Source of the DNA: Candidatus Zixiibacteriota bacterium
Lineage (GTDB): Bacteria > Zixibacteria > MSB-5A5 > GN15 > JAAZOE01
Assembly (NCBI GenBank): GCA_036480375.1
Contig: JAZGGI010000036.1
Coordinates: 1-40,494 of the forward strand
Direction: 5' to 3'
DNA length: 40,494 bases
Notes under the pieces: model-generated
What the model was told of the DNA's origin: nothing
What the model saw: only the letters and a program-made list of their open reading frames with translations
The model's database searches: none
Program-made: the position numbers and the translations under genes
Shown: positions 17,056 through 23,375 of the stretch, in pieces
Numbering within the stretch: the first letter of the stretch is position 1
How the letters are laid out: every line of letters begins with the position of its first letter

Positions 17056-17598
17056 TTAGTCCGATATCAAGCCATAGGCTGAAAAATGATAAAGTTGGCC
17101 GACAACGATTTTTCGCTCAAAATCAATCTCGCAATCCATCTCAACGAAATTGCCATTACGGTTTATATAGACGATCCGGATAGTTGATTCATCAATACCG
17201 TTAAGATTGGCGTCACGATAAGACATTGTTACCGTAACCGGCTTATTAAAGACCAAACCATGAGTGCCGAACTCATTATAGAAAATCTCGGCATCCGGGA
17301 TATCAATGCTGAATAAAGTGTCATTATCAATTGCCCCCGGAGGAATATCAAGAGCTACGTCATAAAGCTCAATTCTACCGCCTTCTTTAGCCGATATAGC
17401 CTTCTCAGTATAAAGGCTTAAACCCTTGGCGAACATAACCCCTTCATCGGTTCTGTTCAAGAGCCTTGGCCCGTCGCTGGAACTCGAATCAATCGCGACA
17501 GGGTTATTTGAACATGCCGTAAAAAGCATGACCAAACATGCTAAAATTACAATTGCCCCGATTTTGTTAACGCTGTTGAAAAGATTAAAACCCTTCAT
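17056..17598 (-). CDS. Lipoprotein with ZU5-like domain
   Basis: A 180-residue predicted lipoprotein. The start is the ATG at 17598, eight bases after AAGGAG; a longer frame to 17637 lacks such a site. The signal peptide is hydrophobic and ends in the lipobox LFTAC. After a flexible linker comes a beta-rich region with GGRIELYDVALDIPPGAID and FNKPVTVTMSY, the IPPGA pattern of bacterial ZU5-like surface domains. It is the first gene of the operon behind the sigma-54 promoter at 17651-17667, with the TPR gene 33 bases on. Acting as an envelope-facing sensor or anchor for the TPR/HD-GYP pair is speculation. Confidence 0.8.
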   Translation of the reverse strand: MKGFNLFNSVNKIGAIVILACLVMLFTACSNNPVAIDSSSSDGPRLLNRTDEGVMFAKGLSLYTEKAISAKEGGRIELYDVALDIPPGAIDNDTLFSIDIPDAEIFYNEFGTHGLVFNKPVTVTMSYRDANLNGIDESTIRIVYINRNGNFVEMDCEIDFERKIVVGQLYHFSAYGLISD

Positions 17599-17650
17599 TT
17601 CAGCACTCCTTGTTTTTTGTGTGTGCCCTTTTCTCATTTGGAATAATCTT

Positions 17651-17667
17651 AAGCAAGGCCTGTGCCA
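17651..17667 (-). promoter_or_regulatory. Consensus sigma-54 (-24/-12) promoter
   Basis: The minus strand reads TGGCAC-AGGCC-TTGCTT, an exact match to TGGCACN5TTGCW. Transcription would start near 17640 and give a leader of about 42 bases before the lipoprotein ATG at 17598. The gene directly upstream on the same strand encodes a sigma-54 activator. Confidence 0.88.
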
Positions 17668-17693
17668 TTGATGTAAATTAGTCTTATCTTGTT

Positions 17694-17706
17694 GTACTAT
17701 TAGTAC
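17694..17706. promoter_or_regulatory. Short dyad near the sigma-54 promoter
   Basis: GTACT-ATT-AGTAC is a perfect inverted repeat about 27 bases upstream of the -24 element, a position where a second regulator or IHF-type factor could act. It is short enough to be chance. Confidence 0.25.
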
Positions 17707-17756
17707 TTACGCTATTTCATATGGGAGTGTCTGGAATAGGTAAATTACAAAGAATT

Positions 17757-17771
17757 GGAACGAATTGGACC
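17757..17771. promoter_or_regulatory. Candidate activator site 1
   Basis: GGAACG-AAT-TGGACC is an imperfect dyad sharing the half-site GGAACG with the perfect dyad at 17838-17852. It lies about 90 bases upstream of the -24 element, in the range used by enhancer-binding activators. Confidence 0.45.
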
Positions 17772-17837
17772 ACCGGACAATCATAAATCATTGTTAGTTG
17801 TTGTATATTAATAACTTACTGGAAATTTCGAGAATTT

Positions 17838-17852
17838 GGAACGGTTCGTTCC
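17838..17852. promoter_or_regulatory. Candidate activator site 2 (perfect dyad)
   Basis: GGAACG-GTT-CGTTCC is a perfect 15-bp dyad lying five bases past the stop codon of the activator gene and about 170 bases upstream of the -24 element. Its centre is 81 bp from that of site 1. It is the best candidate for the binding site of the adjacent Fis-type HTH. Confidence 0.5.
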
Positions 17853-17857
17853 ATCAA

Positions 17858-19213
17858 TCAACTTTTGCGGCGATTTTGTTCCAGTTTGTGGAAATCTATT
17901 ATGCGCCTTAAGCGGGGACGGGATATCTTAAGGTATTCGGCCGTCTGGGATTTGTTCCATTCACATATATTGAGGACTTCCAGAACAACCTGAGCCTCAA
18001 TTTCGTCGAGAGCCTTTCCCCGCGGAGGCATATTTATGGTAACATGCTTTCTCTCGGCGACGCCCACGCGGCTTTTTTTGAGGGCCGACCGGATTTCCTG
18101 CAGATTGATTGTCCGCCCTCTATTTAGTAATACCGCTTTTTCTATGACATTGGAAAGTTCCCTGATATTCCCGGCCCAGTAATGACTTTTCATCTCTTCG
18201 ATTACTTCATCTTTTATAATCAACTGCGGCTTACTATATAGAGAACTGAAATGTCTGAGAAAATGATGCACCAGTTCAGGGATATCTTCCGGGCGTTCAC
18301 GCAGAGGCGGGATTTCAATCGTCAACAAATTAAGTCGAAAATATAAATCCTCTCGGAATTTCCCCGATTCTATGGCATTTTTCAAATCAAGATTGGTTGC
18401 CGCGACGACCCGAACATTAATATTTCTCTCGGCGACCTCCCCGACACGGCGTAGTTTTTTATCCTCGAGAATCTTAAGCAGCTTAGCCTGAGCCGAAGCG
18501 GTCAGGTTGCCGACTTCGTCGAGAAACAAAATACCGTTTTGGGCAAATTCAAATAATCCCAGTTTTTCGGCCTTTGCGTCGGTAAAAGCGCCTTTGGAAT
18601 GTCCGAACAATTCAGCCTCAAATAGTTCATCGGGAATCGCCGAGCAGTTGACCTCCACCATATTGGAAGCCGCCCGAACGCCGGTACTATGGAGAATTTT
18701 TGATATTAAACTTTTACCGGTTCCGGTTTCACCCAGTATCAATGCGCTGGGGAAATCGACATCCGATAAGACTAATATTGTTTTGCGGATTTCCTGAATA
18801 TGTTTGGAATTTCCGACCAGGGCCTGAATATCGAATCCATCTTTGCCGGAAGGAGGGGCGGGAATTTCATTTTTCAGTTCTTCCAGAAAATAATGGAGTT
18901 TTTCCAGACATTCATCGGAGGTTAATAATTCCGAGACACCCAATTTGGAAACCCGGATTGCCTCATCAATAGTCGGATTTTTTGACTTGCCGACGATTTT
19001 GGCTTCCTTGGAGTTATGGGCCAGAGATACCAAAAAATCAGGGGATGAAAATTCGGGATTATCAAGATCGACAAATACCAGGGAGGCATCGCCGAGCTGC
19101 TCAACCGGGCCGCTTTTTTCTACCCAATGGATATCGTTGGAATTTCGGCGCTCTAATTTGCTACGATCTTTGCCACCGCAAATATCGCCGTAAATAATCG
19201 ATTTATCTGGCAT
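17858..19213 (-). CDS. Sigma-54-dependent activator with degenerate receiver
   Basis: A 451-residue NtrC-type activator. The first 115 residues look like a worn receiver: Asp49 (VFVDLD) could be the phospho-acceptor, but the N-terminal acidic pair is missing. The AAA+ domain has Walker A GETGTGKS (161-168), Walker B ILFLDE (228-233) and RERPEDIPEL. The sigma-54 contact loop reads GAFTDA (208-213), an Asp in place of the second Gly of GAFTGA. A Fis-type HTH occupies about 403-447 (NKSQTAEYLKISRPRLRRII). The ATG follows AAGGAG. It probably drives the downstream operon through the promoter at 17651. Its own signal, phosphorylated or not, is unknown. Confidence 0.92.
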   Translation of the reverse strand: MPDKSIIYGDICGGKDRSKLERRNSNDIHWVEKSGPVEQLGDASLVFVDLDNPEFSSPDFLVSLAHNSKEAKIVGKSKNPTIDEAIRVSKLGVSELLTSDECLEKLHYFLEELKNEIPAPPSGKDGFDIQALVGNSKHIQEIRKTILVLSDVDFPSALILGETGTGKSLISKILHSTGVRAASNMVEVNCSAIPDELFEAELFGHSKGAFTDAKAEKLGLFEFAQNGILFLDEVGNLTASAQAKLLKILEDKKLRRVGEVAERNINVRVVAATNLDLKNAIESGKFREDLYFRLNLLTIEIPPLRERPEDIPELVHHFLRHFSSLYSKPQLIIKDEVIEEMKSHYWAGNIRELSNVIEKAVLLNRGRTINLQEIRSALKKSRVGVAERKHVTINMPPRGKALDEIEAQVVLEVLNICEWNKSQTAEYLKISRPRLRRIIDFHKLEQNRRKS

Positions 19214-19320
19214 TTTGCTCCTTTTGATGATAGTATCGGATATTGAGCCGATTCTCTAAACAAAACCGGGGCAAAAGATTTGGCCGGAACAGTTTAGAAA
19301 AAACGGTGTTGAAGATTTAT

Positions 19321-19326
19321 TATAAT
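19321..19326 (+). promoter_or_regulatory. Possible -10 element for the isochorismatase gene
   Basis: A perfect TATAAT lies 31 bases before the ATG at 19358. No good -35 is found at standard spacing, so this is tentative. Confidence 0.3.
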
Positions 19327-19357
19327 TACCGGTTTCAAAAAAGCGGGAGCAAAAACA

Positions 19358-19897
19358 ATGTTAAAACTTGATAACACGGCACTGGCCATCGTTGATATTC
19401 AGGGCAAGCTGGCCGGATTGATGCACGAAAAAGATAAGCTGTTTGAAAATGCCATTAAGATGATCAAAGGCGCACAGGTGCTGGAGTTGCCGATTCTCTG
19501 GAATGAGCAGGTGCCCGATAAATTGGGGGAGACGATCCCTCAGGTAAAAAAACTGTTTGCTCAAATTCGGCCGATGTCCAAATCGTCGTTCAGTTGCTGT
19601 GGTAACGAAGATTTCATCAAAGCTCTGACGCAGACCAGACGCAAGCAAATAATCGTCATAGGTATCGAGACGCATATTTGCGTTTATCAAACGGTTATCG
19701 ATTTGCTTAATGCCAGTTACGAAGTCTATGTGGCCGCCGACGCGGTGTCATCACGGACGATGGAAAATAAGCATATTGGCCTTACGACAATGAAAGACGC
19801 CGGAGCGAAAATTACCAGTGTCGAGATGTCCTTGTTTGAAATTCTCCGGAAAGCCGGCGGCGATCGCTTCAAACAAATCAGCAAGATCGTAAAGTAA
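19358..19897 (+). CDS. Isochorismatase-family cysteine hydrolase
   Basis: A 179-residue cytoplasmic hydrolase of the YcaC/isochorismatase fold. The catalytic triad can be read as Asp13 (AIVDIQGKL), Lys75 (RPMSKSSFSC) and the nucleophile Cys108 in GIETHICVYQT, with the following YEVYVAADAVSSR typical of the family. Substrates of such enzymes are small amides or vinyl ethers, and the substrate here cannot be told. It is divergently oriented to the sigma-54 activator, with GGGAG upstream of the ATG. Family firm, substrate unknown. Confidence 0.9.
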   Translation: MLKLDNTALAIVDIQGKLAGLMHEKDKLFENAIKMIKGAQVLELPILWNEQVPDKLGETIPQVKKLFAQIRPMSKSSFSCCGNEDFIKALTQTRRKQIIVIGIETHICVYQTVIDLLNASYEVYVAADAVSSRTMENKHIGLTTMKDAGAKITSVEMSLFEILRKAGGDRFKQISKIVK

Positions 19898-19909
19898 ACT
19901 TGCCTTCTC

Positions 19910-19954
19910 AAAATGGGTTTGTTTCCTCAGATTAACGTTTTGGGTCATATCAAC
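19910..19954 (+). repeat. 45-bp direct repeat, copy 1
   Basis: An exact 45-base sequence starting AAAATGGGTTTG and ending GTCATATCAAC. It begins 13 bases after the isochorismatase stop and is repeated 135 bases on. If translated it gives MGLFPQINVLGHIN, but that is a by-product of the repeat. Confidence 0.85.
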
Positions 19955-19993
19955 AAGCGAAAGCCTGTTTTCAGCTGTCGCGTAGATGACCTA

Positions 19994-20027
19994 CCGTCGG
20001 TTCACCGCTTCGCTAAGGGACCGACGG
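19994..20027. repeat. Inverted repeat inside the repeat unit
   Basis: CCGTCGGT and ACCGACGG are perfect 8-bp inverted repeats around an 18-base loop. They lie between the two 45-bp direct repeats and add to the palindromic character of this patch. Confidence 0.6.
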
Positions 20028-20044
20028 CACAGAGAGCAACTTCT

Positions 20045-20089
20045 AAAATGGGTTTGTTTCCTCAGATTAACGTTTTGGGTCATATCAAC
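20045..20089 (+). repeat. 45-bp direct repeat, copy 2
   Basis: Identical over 45 bases to the copy at 19910-19954, and the flanking CTTCT is also nearly shared. The repeat spacing (135) is divisible by three, which keeps a spurious frame open through both copies. This looks like a small tandem duplication or a dispersed intergenic repeat. Confidence 0.85.
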
Positions 20090-20131
20090 TCGGTGTTAAA
20101 TACGAAAGGTAAATACCTGTTTTTCCAGTAG

Positions 20132-20151
20132 GGGTCGCTCGCGAGCGACCC
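20132..20151. repeat. 20-bp perfect palindrome
   Basis: GGGTCGCTCGCGAGCGACCC is fully self-complementary and is followed by another near-palindrome CAGGCGTCGCCTG (20158-20170). GC-rich palindromes of this kind are typical REP-like intergenic elements or nuclease/methylase hot spots. No T-run follows on the plus strand. Confidence 0.65.
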
Positions 20152-20292
20152 AGAAAGCAGGCGTCGCCTGTCGCGACGGTTATGCATATTATTTTTTAGA
20201 TAACCCATACTACTAAATGAGGATGTTTTCGGAAATTACATCAGATTAGTTGATTAATTGTGAATGCTCATATGTGGGAACTCGTAGAATAA

Positions 20293-20913
20293 TTAAGCTT
20301 TTACAGATATATATTCGCTCAATAATTTCCGCAATTGCTCATATGTCTTTTTATTATTAACTCTTGCGGGATGCCTAAATGGAACAACTAAATATTTTCC
20401 GCATTTGGATATTTTTTCATGTGGGTTATCTGGATTAACACCCAAATTGAGAAGCCAAATAAGGCTTTCAAAAGTTCCGCATGCTATAATTATATCTGGG
20501 TCAATTTCTGTAATTTGTTCGCTAAGAAGATGTCTTCCGATATAAGCGTGCGCATTTATAACAGCCATATTAGAAATGCTTCCCCCTGAAGTTTTTTTAA
20601 GATTTATACAAGCAATTTTATGAATGTCCTTGGTGTAAATTTCATTTTTGTCAATGTCTTTATACTCTGGAAAACCATTTAAGATTCCTGATGTCCAGCG
20701 GGCAATAGTAAACCACATGCGAATTCTTAATCCATCATTGAAGAGTGTTCTCAGGTCGCCGCCCGGCCAATCATTAACCTCTTTCATCACATACAATATT
20801 TTTTTAGACGATTCTTCATATTGCTTCTCATTAAATATTCCATCCTTACAGATTTTGTTTGAATCAATCCCTAATTTTCGATAATGATCAACCCATTTTT
20901 CCCAAATATCCAT
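20293..20913 (-). CDS. Uracil-DNA-glycosylase-superfamily-like protein
   Basis: A protein of 206 residues from ATG 20913, chosen because AAAGGGG lies upstream; the frame extends to 20946 without another site. The layout is that of a UDG fold: KKILYVMKEVNDWPGGD where motif 1 sits, IACINLKKTSGG in the middle, DPDIIIACGTFESL as the core strand, and VPFRHPARVN-K where family members carry the HPS-type loop. Key catalytic residues of known UDG families are not clearly present, so DNA-repair activity is not proven. It is alone on this strand, close to repeats, and AT-rich compared with the neighbours, suggesting acquisition. Confidence 0.6.
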   Translation of the reverse strand: MDIWEKWVDHYRKLGIDSNKICKDGIFNEKQYEESSKKILYVMKEVNDWPGGDLRTLFNDGLRIRMWFTIARWTSGILNGFPEYKDIDKNEIYTKDIHKIACINLKKTSGGSISNMAVINAHAYIGRHLLSEQITEIDPDIIIACGTFESLIWLLNLGVNPDNPHEKISKCGKYLVVPFRHPARVNNKKTYEQLRKLLSEYISVKA

Positions 20914-20930
20914 ATAATTTACCCCTTTAA

Positions 20931-20962
20931 TTCGTACCCCACACATTGGTGGATTTAAAACG
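20931..20962 (+). repeat. Copy A of a 32-bp palindromic repeat (uninterrupted)
   Basis: TTCGTACCCCAC-ACATTGGTGGATTTAAAACG. A second copy at 21995-22182 has the same flanks but is interrupted by a 147-bp insertion. The core CCCCACxCATTGGTGG is an imperfect palindrome. This copy lies just upstream of the UDG-like gene. Confidence 0.75.
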
Positions 20963-21218
20963 ATTCATCGGCTATGATAATAATAGAAAAATAATAGGAT
21001 AATGGCAATCACTTTCTTTGTCGGGAACCTGTGTTTCTGACAATTGCGCAAAGAGCGATAATTCCCAAAATGGCGCAGAACAGGGATGTTACCCCACTGC
21101 TTGTTTTCCCTTATAGGACTATCACACAGTAAAATTCGATATAAAATAATTATTTCAGCTAATCTTATCGCACACTAATACCGATAATAATTAAAACAAA
21201 TATTATAGGAAATACGAT
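20963..21218. other. AT-rich intergenic stretch before the histone-fold pair
   Basis: No gene is visible. It contains the promoters of the UDG-like gene (minus) and of the histone-fold pair (plus), but no standard -35/-10 pair stands out. TAGGA (21206-21210) is the ribosome-binding site of the next gene. Confidence 0.4.
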
Positions 21219-21506
21219 ATGAAAACGCATGATATTGATTTTAGCCCATCGGCAATGAACACTCTGGATGATGTGAGTCAAGGGATGTATGCCACTCTAC
21301 TTGATGAAGCGCAACAATTAGCCAGGAACAACTTTGATGACAGGGTAGAGCCAAGGCACGTTTTGACCGCCGTAGGGAATATTGCCAAACGAATAGTAAA
21401 TGCCGGTTCTCAAGGAAATAGATTTGTGAATAGTGATACCAAAAATCGCTGGAGAGAACCAATCACAAAACAGGAACCAATTGAATTGATGTCAACAGAG
21501 GCATAA
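21219..21506 (+). CDS. Small protein with a probable histone fold
   Basis: A 95-residue soluble protein. Residues about 9-53 follow the alpha2-loop-alpha3 pattern of H3-type histones: FSPSAMNTLDDVSQG, MYATLLDEAQQLARNN, then DRVEPRHVLTAVGNI. This matches the eukaryotic order FQSSAVMALQEA ... LVGLFEDTNLCA ... RVTIMPKDIQLA by eye. The tail (about 60-95) is polar and likely disordered. TAGGA precedes the ATG. One base separates its stop from the next start, so the two are translationally coupled and probably form a heterodimer. Alternative reading: the Clp N-terminal repeat has a rather similar helix pattern, including an EHLL-like motif. A profile comparison would settle this. Confidence 0.5.
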   Translation: MKTHDIDFSPSAMNTLDDVSQGMYATLLDEAQQLARNNFDDRVEPRHVLTAVGNIAKRIVNAGSQGNRFVNSDTKNRWREPITKQEPIELMSTEA

Positions 21507-21507
21507 G

Positions 21508-21990
21508 ATGGAAGATGATAGAAAATTCGATGATTTAAACAGAGAAGAATTTCCGGAATCGAGTAATGAGCCCGAAATTCCCACGAGTTTAATTGACCAA
21601 ATTTTTGGCAGGAAACTAACTCGACGCGGCGAATTCAATTATTCTGGAAATATGAATTGGCATAAGGACGCTCTTGAGGAACGCAGGTCGGCTGGAAATG
21701 ATATATTGAAAGCGCTTAGCCATGCATCGACAACAATGGCAAAGGCCAGGAGATCATCGGTAGTAACTGATGCCGATGTGCGAGATGCACTCCGTCGATT
21801 GGTATTGGGTCTTAATCAAACACCGTTGGTTAGATTATGCCGTTTAATATCTATAGCTGCAGTTTTTTGGGGTGGCACTCTAACCGCGCAAGGTTTCCAA
21901 ACCGGAGATTACAATCTCATTGCTATTGGAACAGGATTTGGAATTGCCCTTATTGGCTTTGAAGAACTTCTTCTACATTTTAGAAGGTGA
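21508..21990 (+). CDS. Probable membrane-anchored histone-fold protein
   Basis: A 160-residue protein. An acidic, disordered N-terminus (about 1-45) is followed by a helical unit at about 55-105, with GNDILKALSHASTTMAKARR and VVTDADVRDALRRLV, the latter like the loop2-alpha3 segment of archaeal histones. Two transmembrane helices come next: LISIAAVFWGGTLTAQGF (about 113-130) and YNLIAIGTGFGIALIGFEEL (about 135-155), with a short Gly/Gln turn between. Both ends would be cytoplasmic, leaving the histone-like part free to meet DNA or the partner. AGAGG lies seven bases before the ATG, at the end of the upstream gene. The pairing with another histone-like gene is what makes the call credible; each alone would be weak. 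Confidence 0.5.
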   Translation: MEDDRKFDDLNREEFPESSNEPEIPTSLIDQIFGRKLTRRGEFNYSGNMNWHKDALEERRSAGNDILKALSHASTTMAKARRSSVVTDADVRDALRRLVLGLNQTPLVRLCRLISIAAVFWGGTLTAQGFQTGDYNLIAIGTGFGIALIGFEELLLHFRR

Positions 21991-21994
21991 TAAA

Positions 21995-22182
21995 TTCGTA
22001 CCCCACCCATTGGGCTTGTTGAAAAACCACCGCCAAGAGTTGCGGCGGGTCTTGGTTTTGTGAAACAAAATTGTGATCTGCTGTGTATCAAGAACTTACG
22101 ATTCGAAATGTTTCCCCATTCTTTAGGCTGAAGATCATTTCAGGACTTTTTCAACATGCCTCATTGGGTGGGTTTAAAACGT
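21995..22182 (+). repeat. Copy B of the 32-bp repeat, split by an insertion
   Basis: The left flank TTCGTACCCCACCCATTGGG and right flank CATTGGGTGGGTTTAAAACG are those of copy A (20931-20962). Removing bases 22015-22161 and one CATTGGG restores an uninterrupted copy with only small differences. It lies just after the histone-fold pair. Confidence 0.75.
22015..22161. mobile_element. MITE-like insertion with 7-bp target duplication
   Basis: A 147-bp insertion without coding capacity, bounded by direct repeats CATTGGG (22008-22014 and 22162-22168). Its ends read CTTGTTGAAAAACC on the left and, in reverse complement, AGGCATGTTGAAAAAGTCC on the right, sharing TGTTGAAAAA as terminal inverted repeat. 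TGTTGAAAAA-type ends occur in IS5/IS1182-like insertion sequences, so a parent transposase elsewhere in the genome is likely. The uninterrupted copy at 20931 acts as the empty-site comparison. Confidence 0.7.
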
Positions 22183-22419
22183 CCTATTGTACCCTTGGGT
22201 ACGAAATTATAAATCAATGAACCGTAAGAAGCATTGATCTACCCAAATTAAATACCAATTTATAGATTTTGCCATTACAATTTTCTGTGCCCGGTAACGT
22301 ATTTAATAAAACGAAGCTCTTGGAATAGGGGAAATGTCGGACAGATAACTTGACTTTATTACGGAGTTATGATAGGTTTTCCACATTAATTAGTCAATTA
22401 AACGCAAGGAGAATTTCAG
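22183..22419. other. Upstream region of the ferritin-like gene
   Basis: No gene is seen. GTACCC-TT-GGGTAC (22189-22202) is a perfect dyad. TTGACT occurs at about 22349, but no -10 lies at normal distance. AAGGAG ends about nine bases before the ATG at 22420. Confidence 0.35.
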
Positions 22420-22917
22420 ATGAACGCATTTGAATATGCCAAGAATATGGAATTGGATGGAAAAAAATATTATGAAGAGCATGCCGATCGAATGACCGAG
22501 CCAGTGCTGAAACGGATATTTGAGGAGTTGGCTCACGATGAGGACCGGCATTATAGAATATTTATCGCCATGGCCAGAGGCGAATTCGGTGACGTCGAAG
22601 CCGGTTTCAAAACAGCTATCTTAGAGACGACTAAAAATGTCTTTCAAAAATTGAAAGATGAAGAAAAAGACATCGATGCCTTCTCAGCCGAAGTTCGGGA
22701 TGCTTGGGTCAAGGCCTGCAATATTGAAGAGCAGTCTGAAAAATTCTATAAGGAACAATCTGAAAAAGCCGAGTCGGATGAGCAGAAAGATATCTGGAAT
22801 AGAATTGCTGCTGAAGAGCATAAACACTGGGTGGCTATTAATAATGTGATAAATTTTTTGGATCGGCCCAAGCAATGGCTGGAAGATGCCGAATGGTCGA
22901 ATCTCGATAATCTCTAA
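22420..22917 (+). CDS. Rubrerythrin-like ferritin-family diiron protein
   Basis: A 165-residue four-helix-bundle protein. Iron ligands can be read as Glu11, Glu19 or Glu20, Glu41-x2-His44 (HDEDRHYR) in the first half, and Glu103/104 and Glu133-x2-His136 (AAEEHKHW) in the second. The C-terminal rubredoxin domain of classical rubrerythrin is missing, as in the simpler erythrin-like members. Such proteins scavenge peroxide or store iron. Preceded by AAGGAG and closed by a strong terminator, it is a single-gene unit. Confidence 0.88.
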   Translation: MNAFEYAKNMELDGKKYYEEHADRMTEPVLKRIFEELAHDEDRHYRIFIAMARGEFGDVEAGFKTAILETTKNVFQKLKDEEKDIDAFSAEVRDAWVKACNIEEQSEKFYKEQSEKAESDEQKDIWNRIAAEEHKHWVAINNVINFLDRPKQWLEDAEWSNLDNL

Positions 22918-22949
22918 GATCAATGATTCAAGCAATTCTCATATTAACC

Positions 22950-22970
22950 CCCGCTTCGGCGGGTTTTTTT
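22950..22970 (+). terminator. Strong intrinsic terminator
   Basis: CCCGC-TTCG-GCGGG with a UUCG-type tetraloop followed by seven T, 32 bases after the ferritin-like stop. Confidence 0.93.
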
Positions 22971-23042
22971 ATTGGCATTGTTTGACATTCCTCGCGTATT
23001 CGGGTAAATTAGTAAATTCTAATTTTTGAAAAAGGCGTTTTT

Positions 23043-23375
23043 ATGAGTCGTTTTTTTATTATATGCCTGCTCTCTCTGGCGATTGTTGTAACGGTCTCAT
23101 GCACCAAAAAGAAAAAACTTATCATCCTCGATAATTGCGGCGAAGTGGAACGGATTGTCGATTTGTACGGCAATGTCCGCAAGCTGGATGCCTTTCTGGT
23201 TAAATATAATATCGATACCGCAATGGGTGATACTCTTCCCGGCTGCGGGTATTTATTACAATTGGGCGATAATGCCGTCCAGATCGACACGATCATGCAT
23301 TACAAGGAATTAAAAGAAGCCTGCGTCAAATTTTTTGAACTGGATACTTTGAACACCGAAAAGAATAGTAATTAG
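23043..23375 (+). CDS. Small lipoprotein of unknown function
   Basis: 110 residues with a short signal peptide ending in the lipobox VTVSC, then a basic stretch (TKKKK). The mature part has Cys32, Cys68 and a late Cys at about 94, and alternates strands and helices. I do not recognise a family. Its end overlaps the end of the convergent ychF by four bases. Confidence 0.7.
   Translation: MSRFFIICLLSLAIVVTVSCTKKKKLIILDNCGEVERIVDLYGNVRKLDAFLVKYNIDTAMGDTLPGCGYLLQLGDNAVQIDTIMHYKELKEACVKFFELDTLNTEKNSN

Noticed and set aside
19913-20131. 72-codon frame containing MGLFPQINVLGHIN twice
   Set aside because: The peptide repeat is produced by the 45-bp DNA repeat; the frame has no proper ribosome-binding site and odd composition.
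21219-21506. Clp N-terminal domain instead of histone fold
   Set aside because: Only one repeat-length unit is present and the partner gene shows a histone-like VTDADVRDAL; kept as the main alternative rather than fully excluded.
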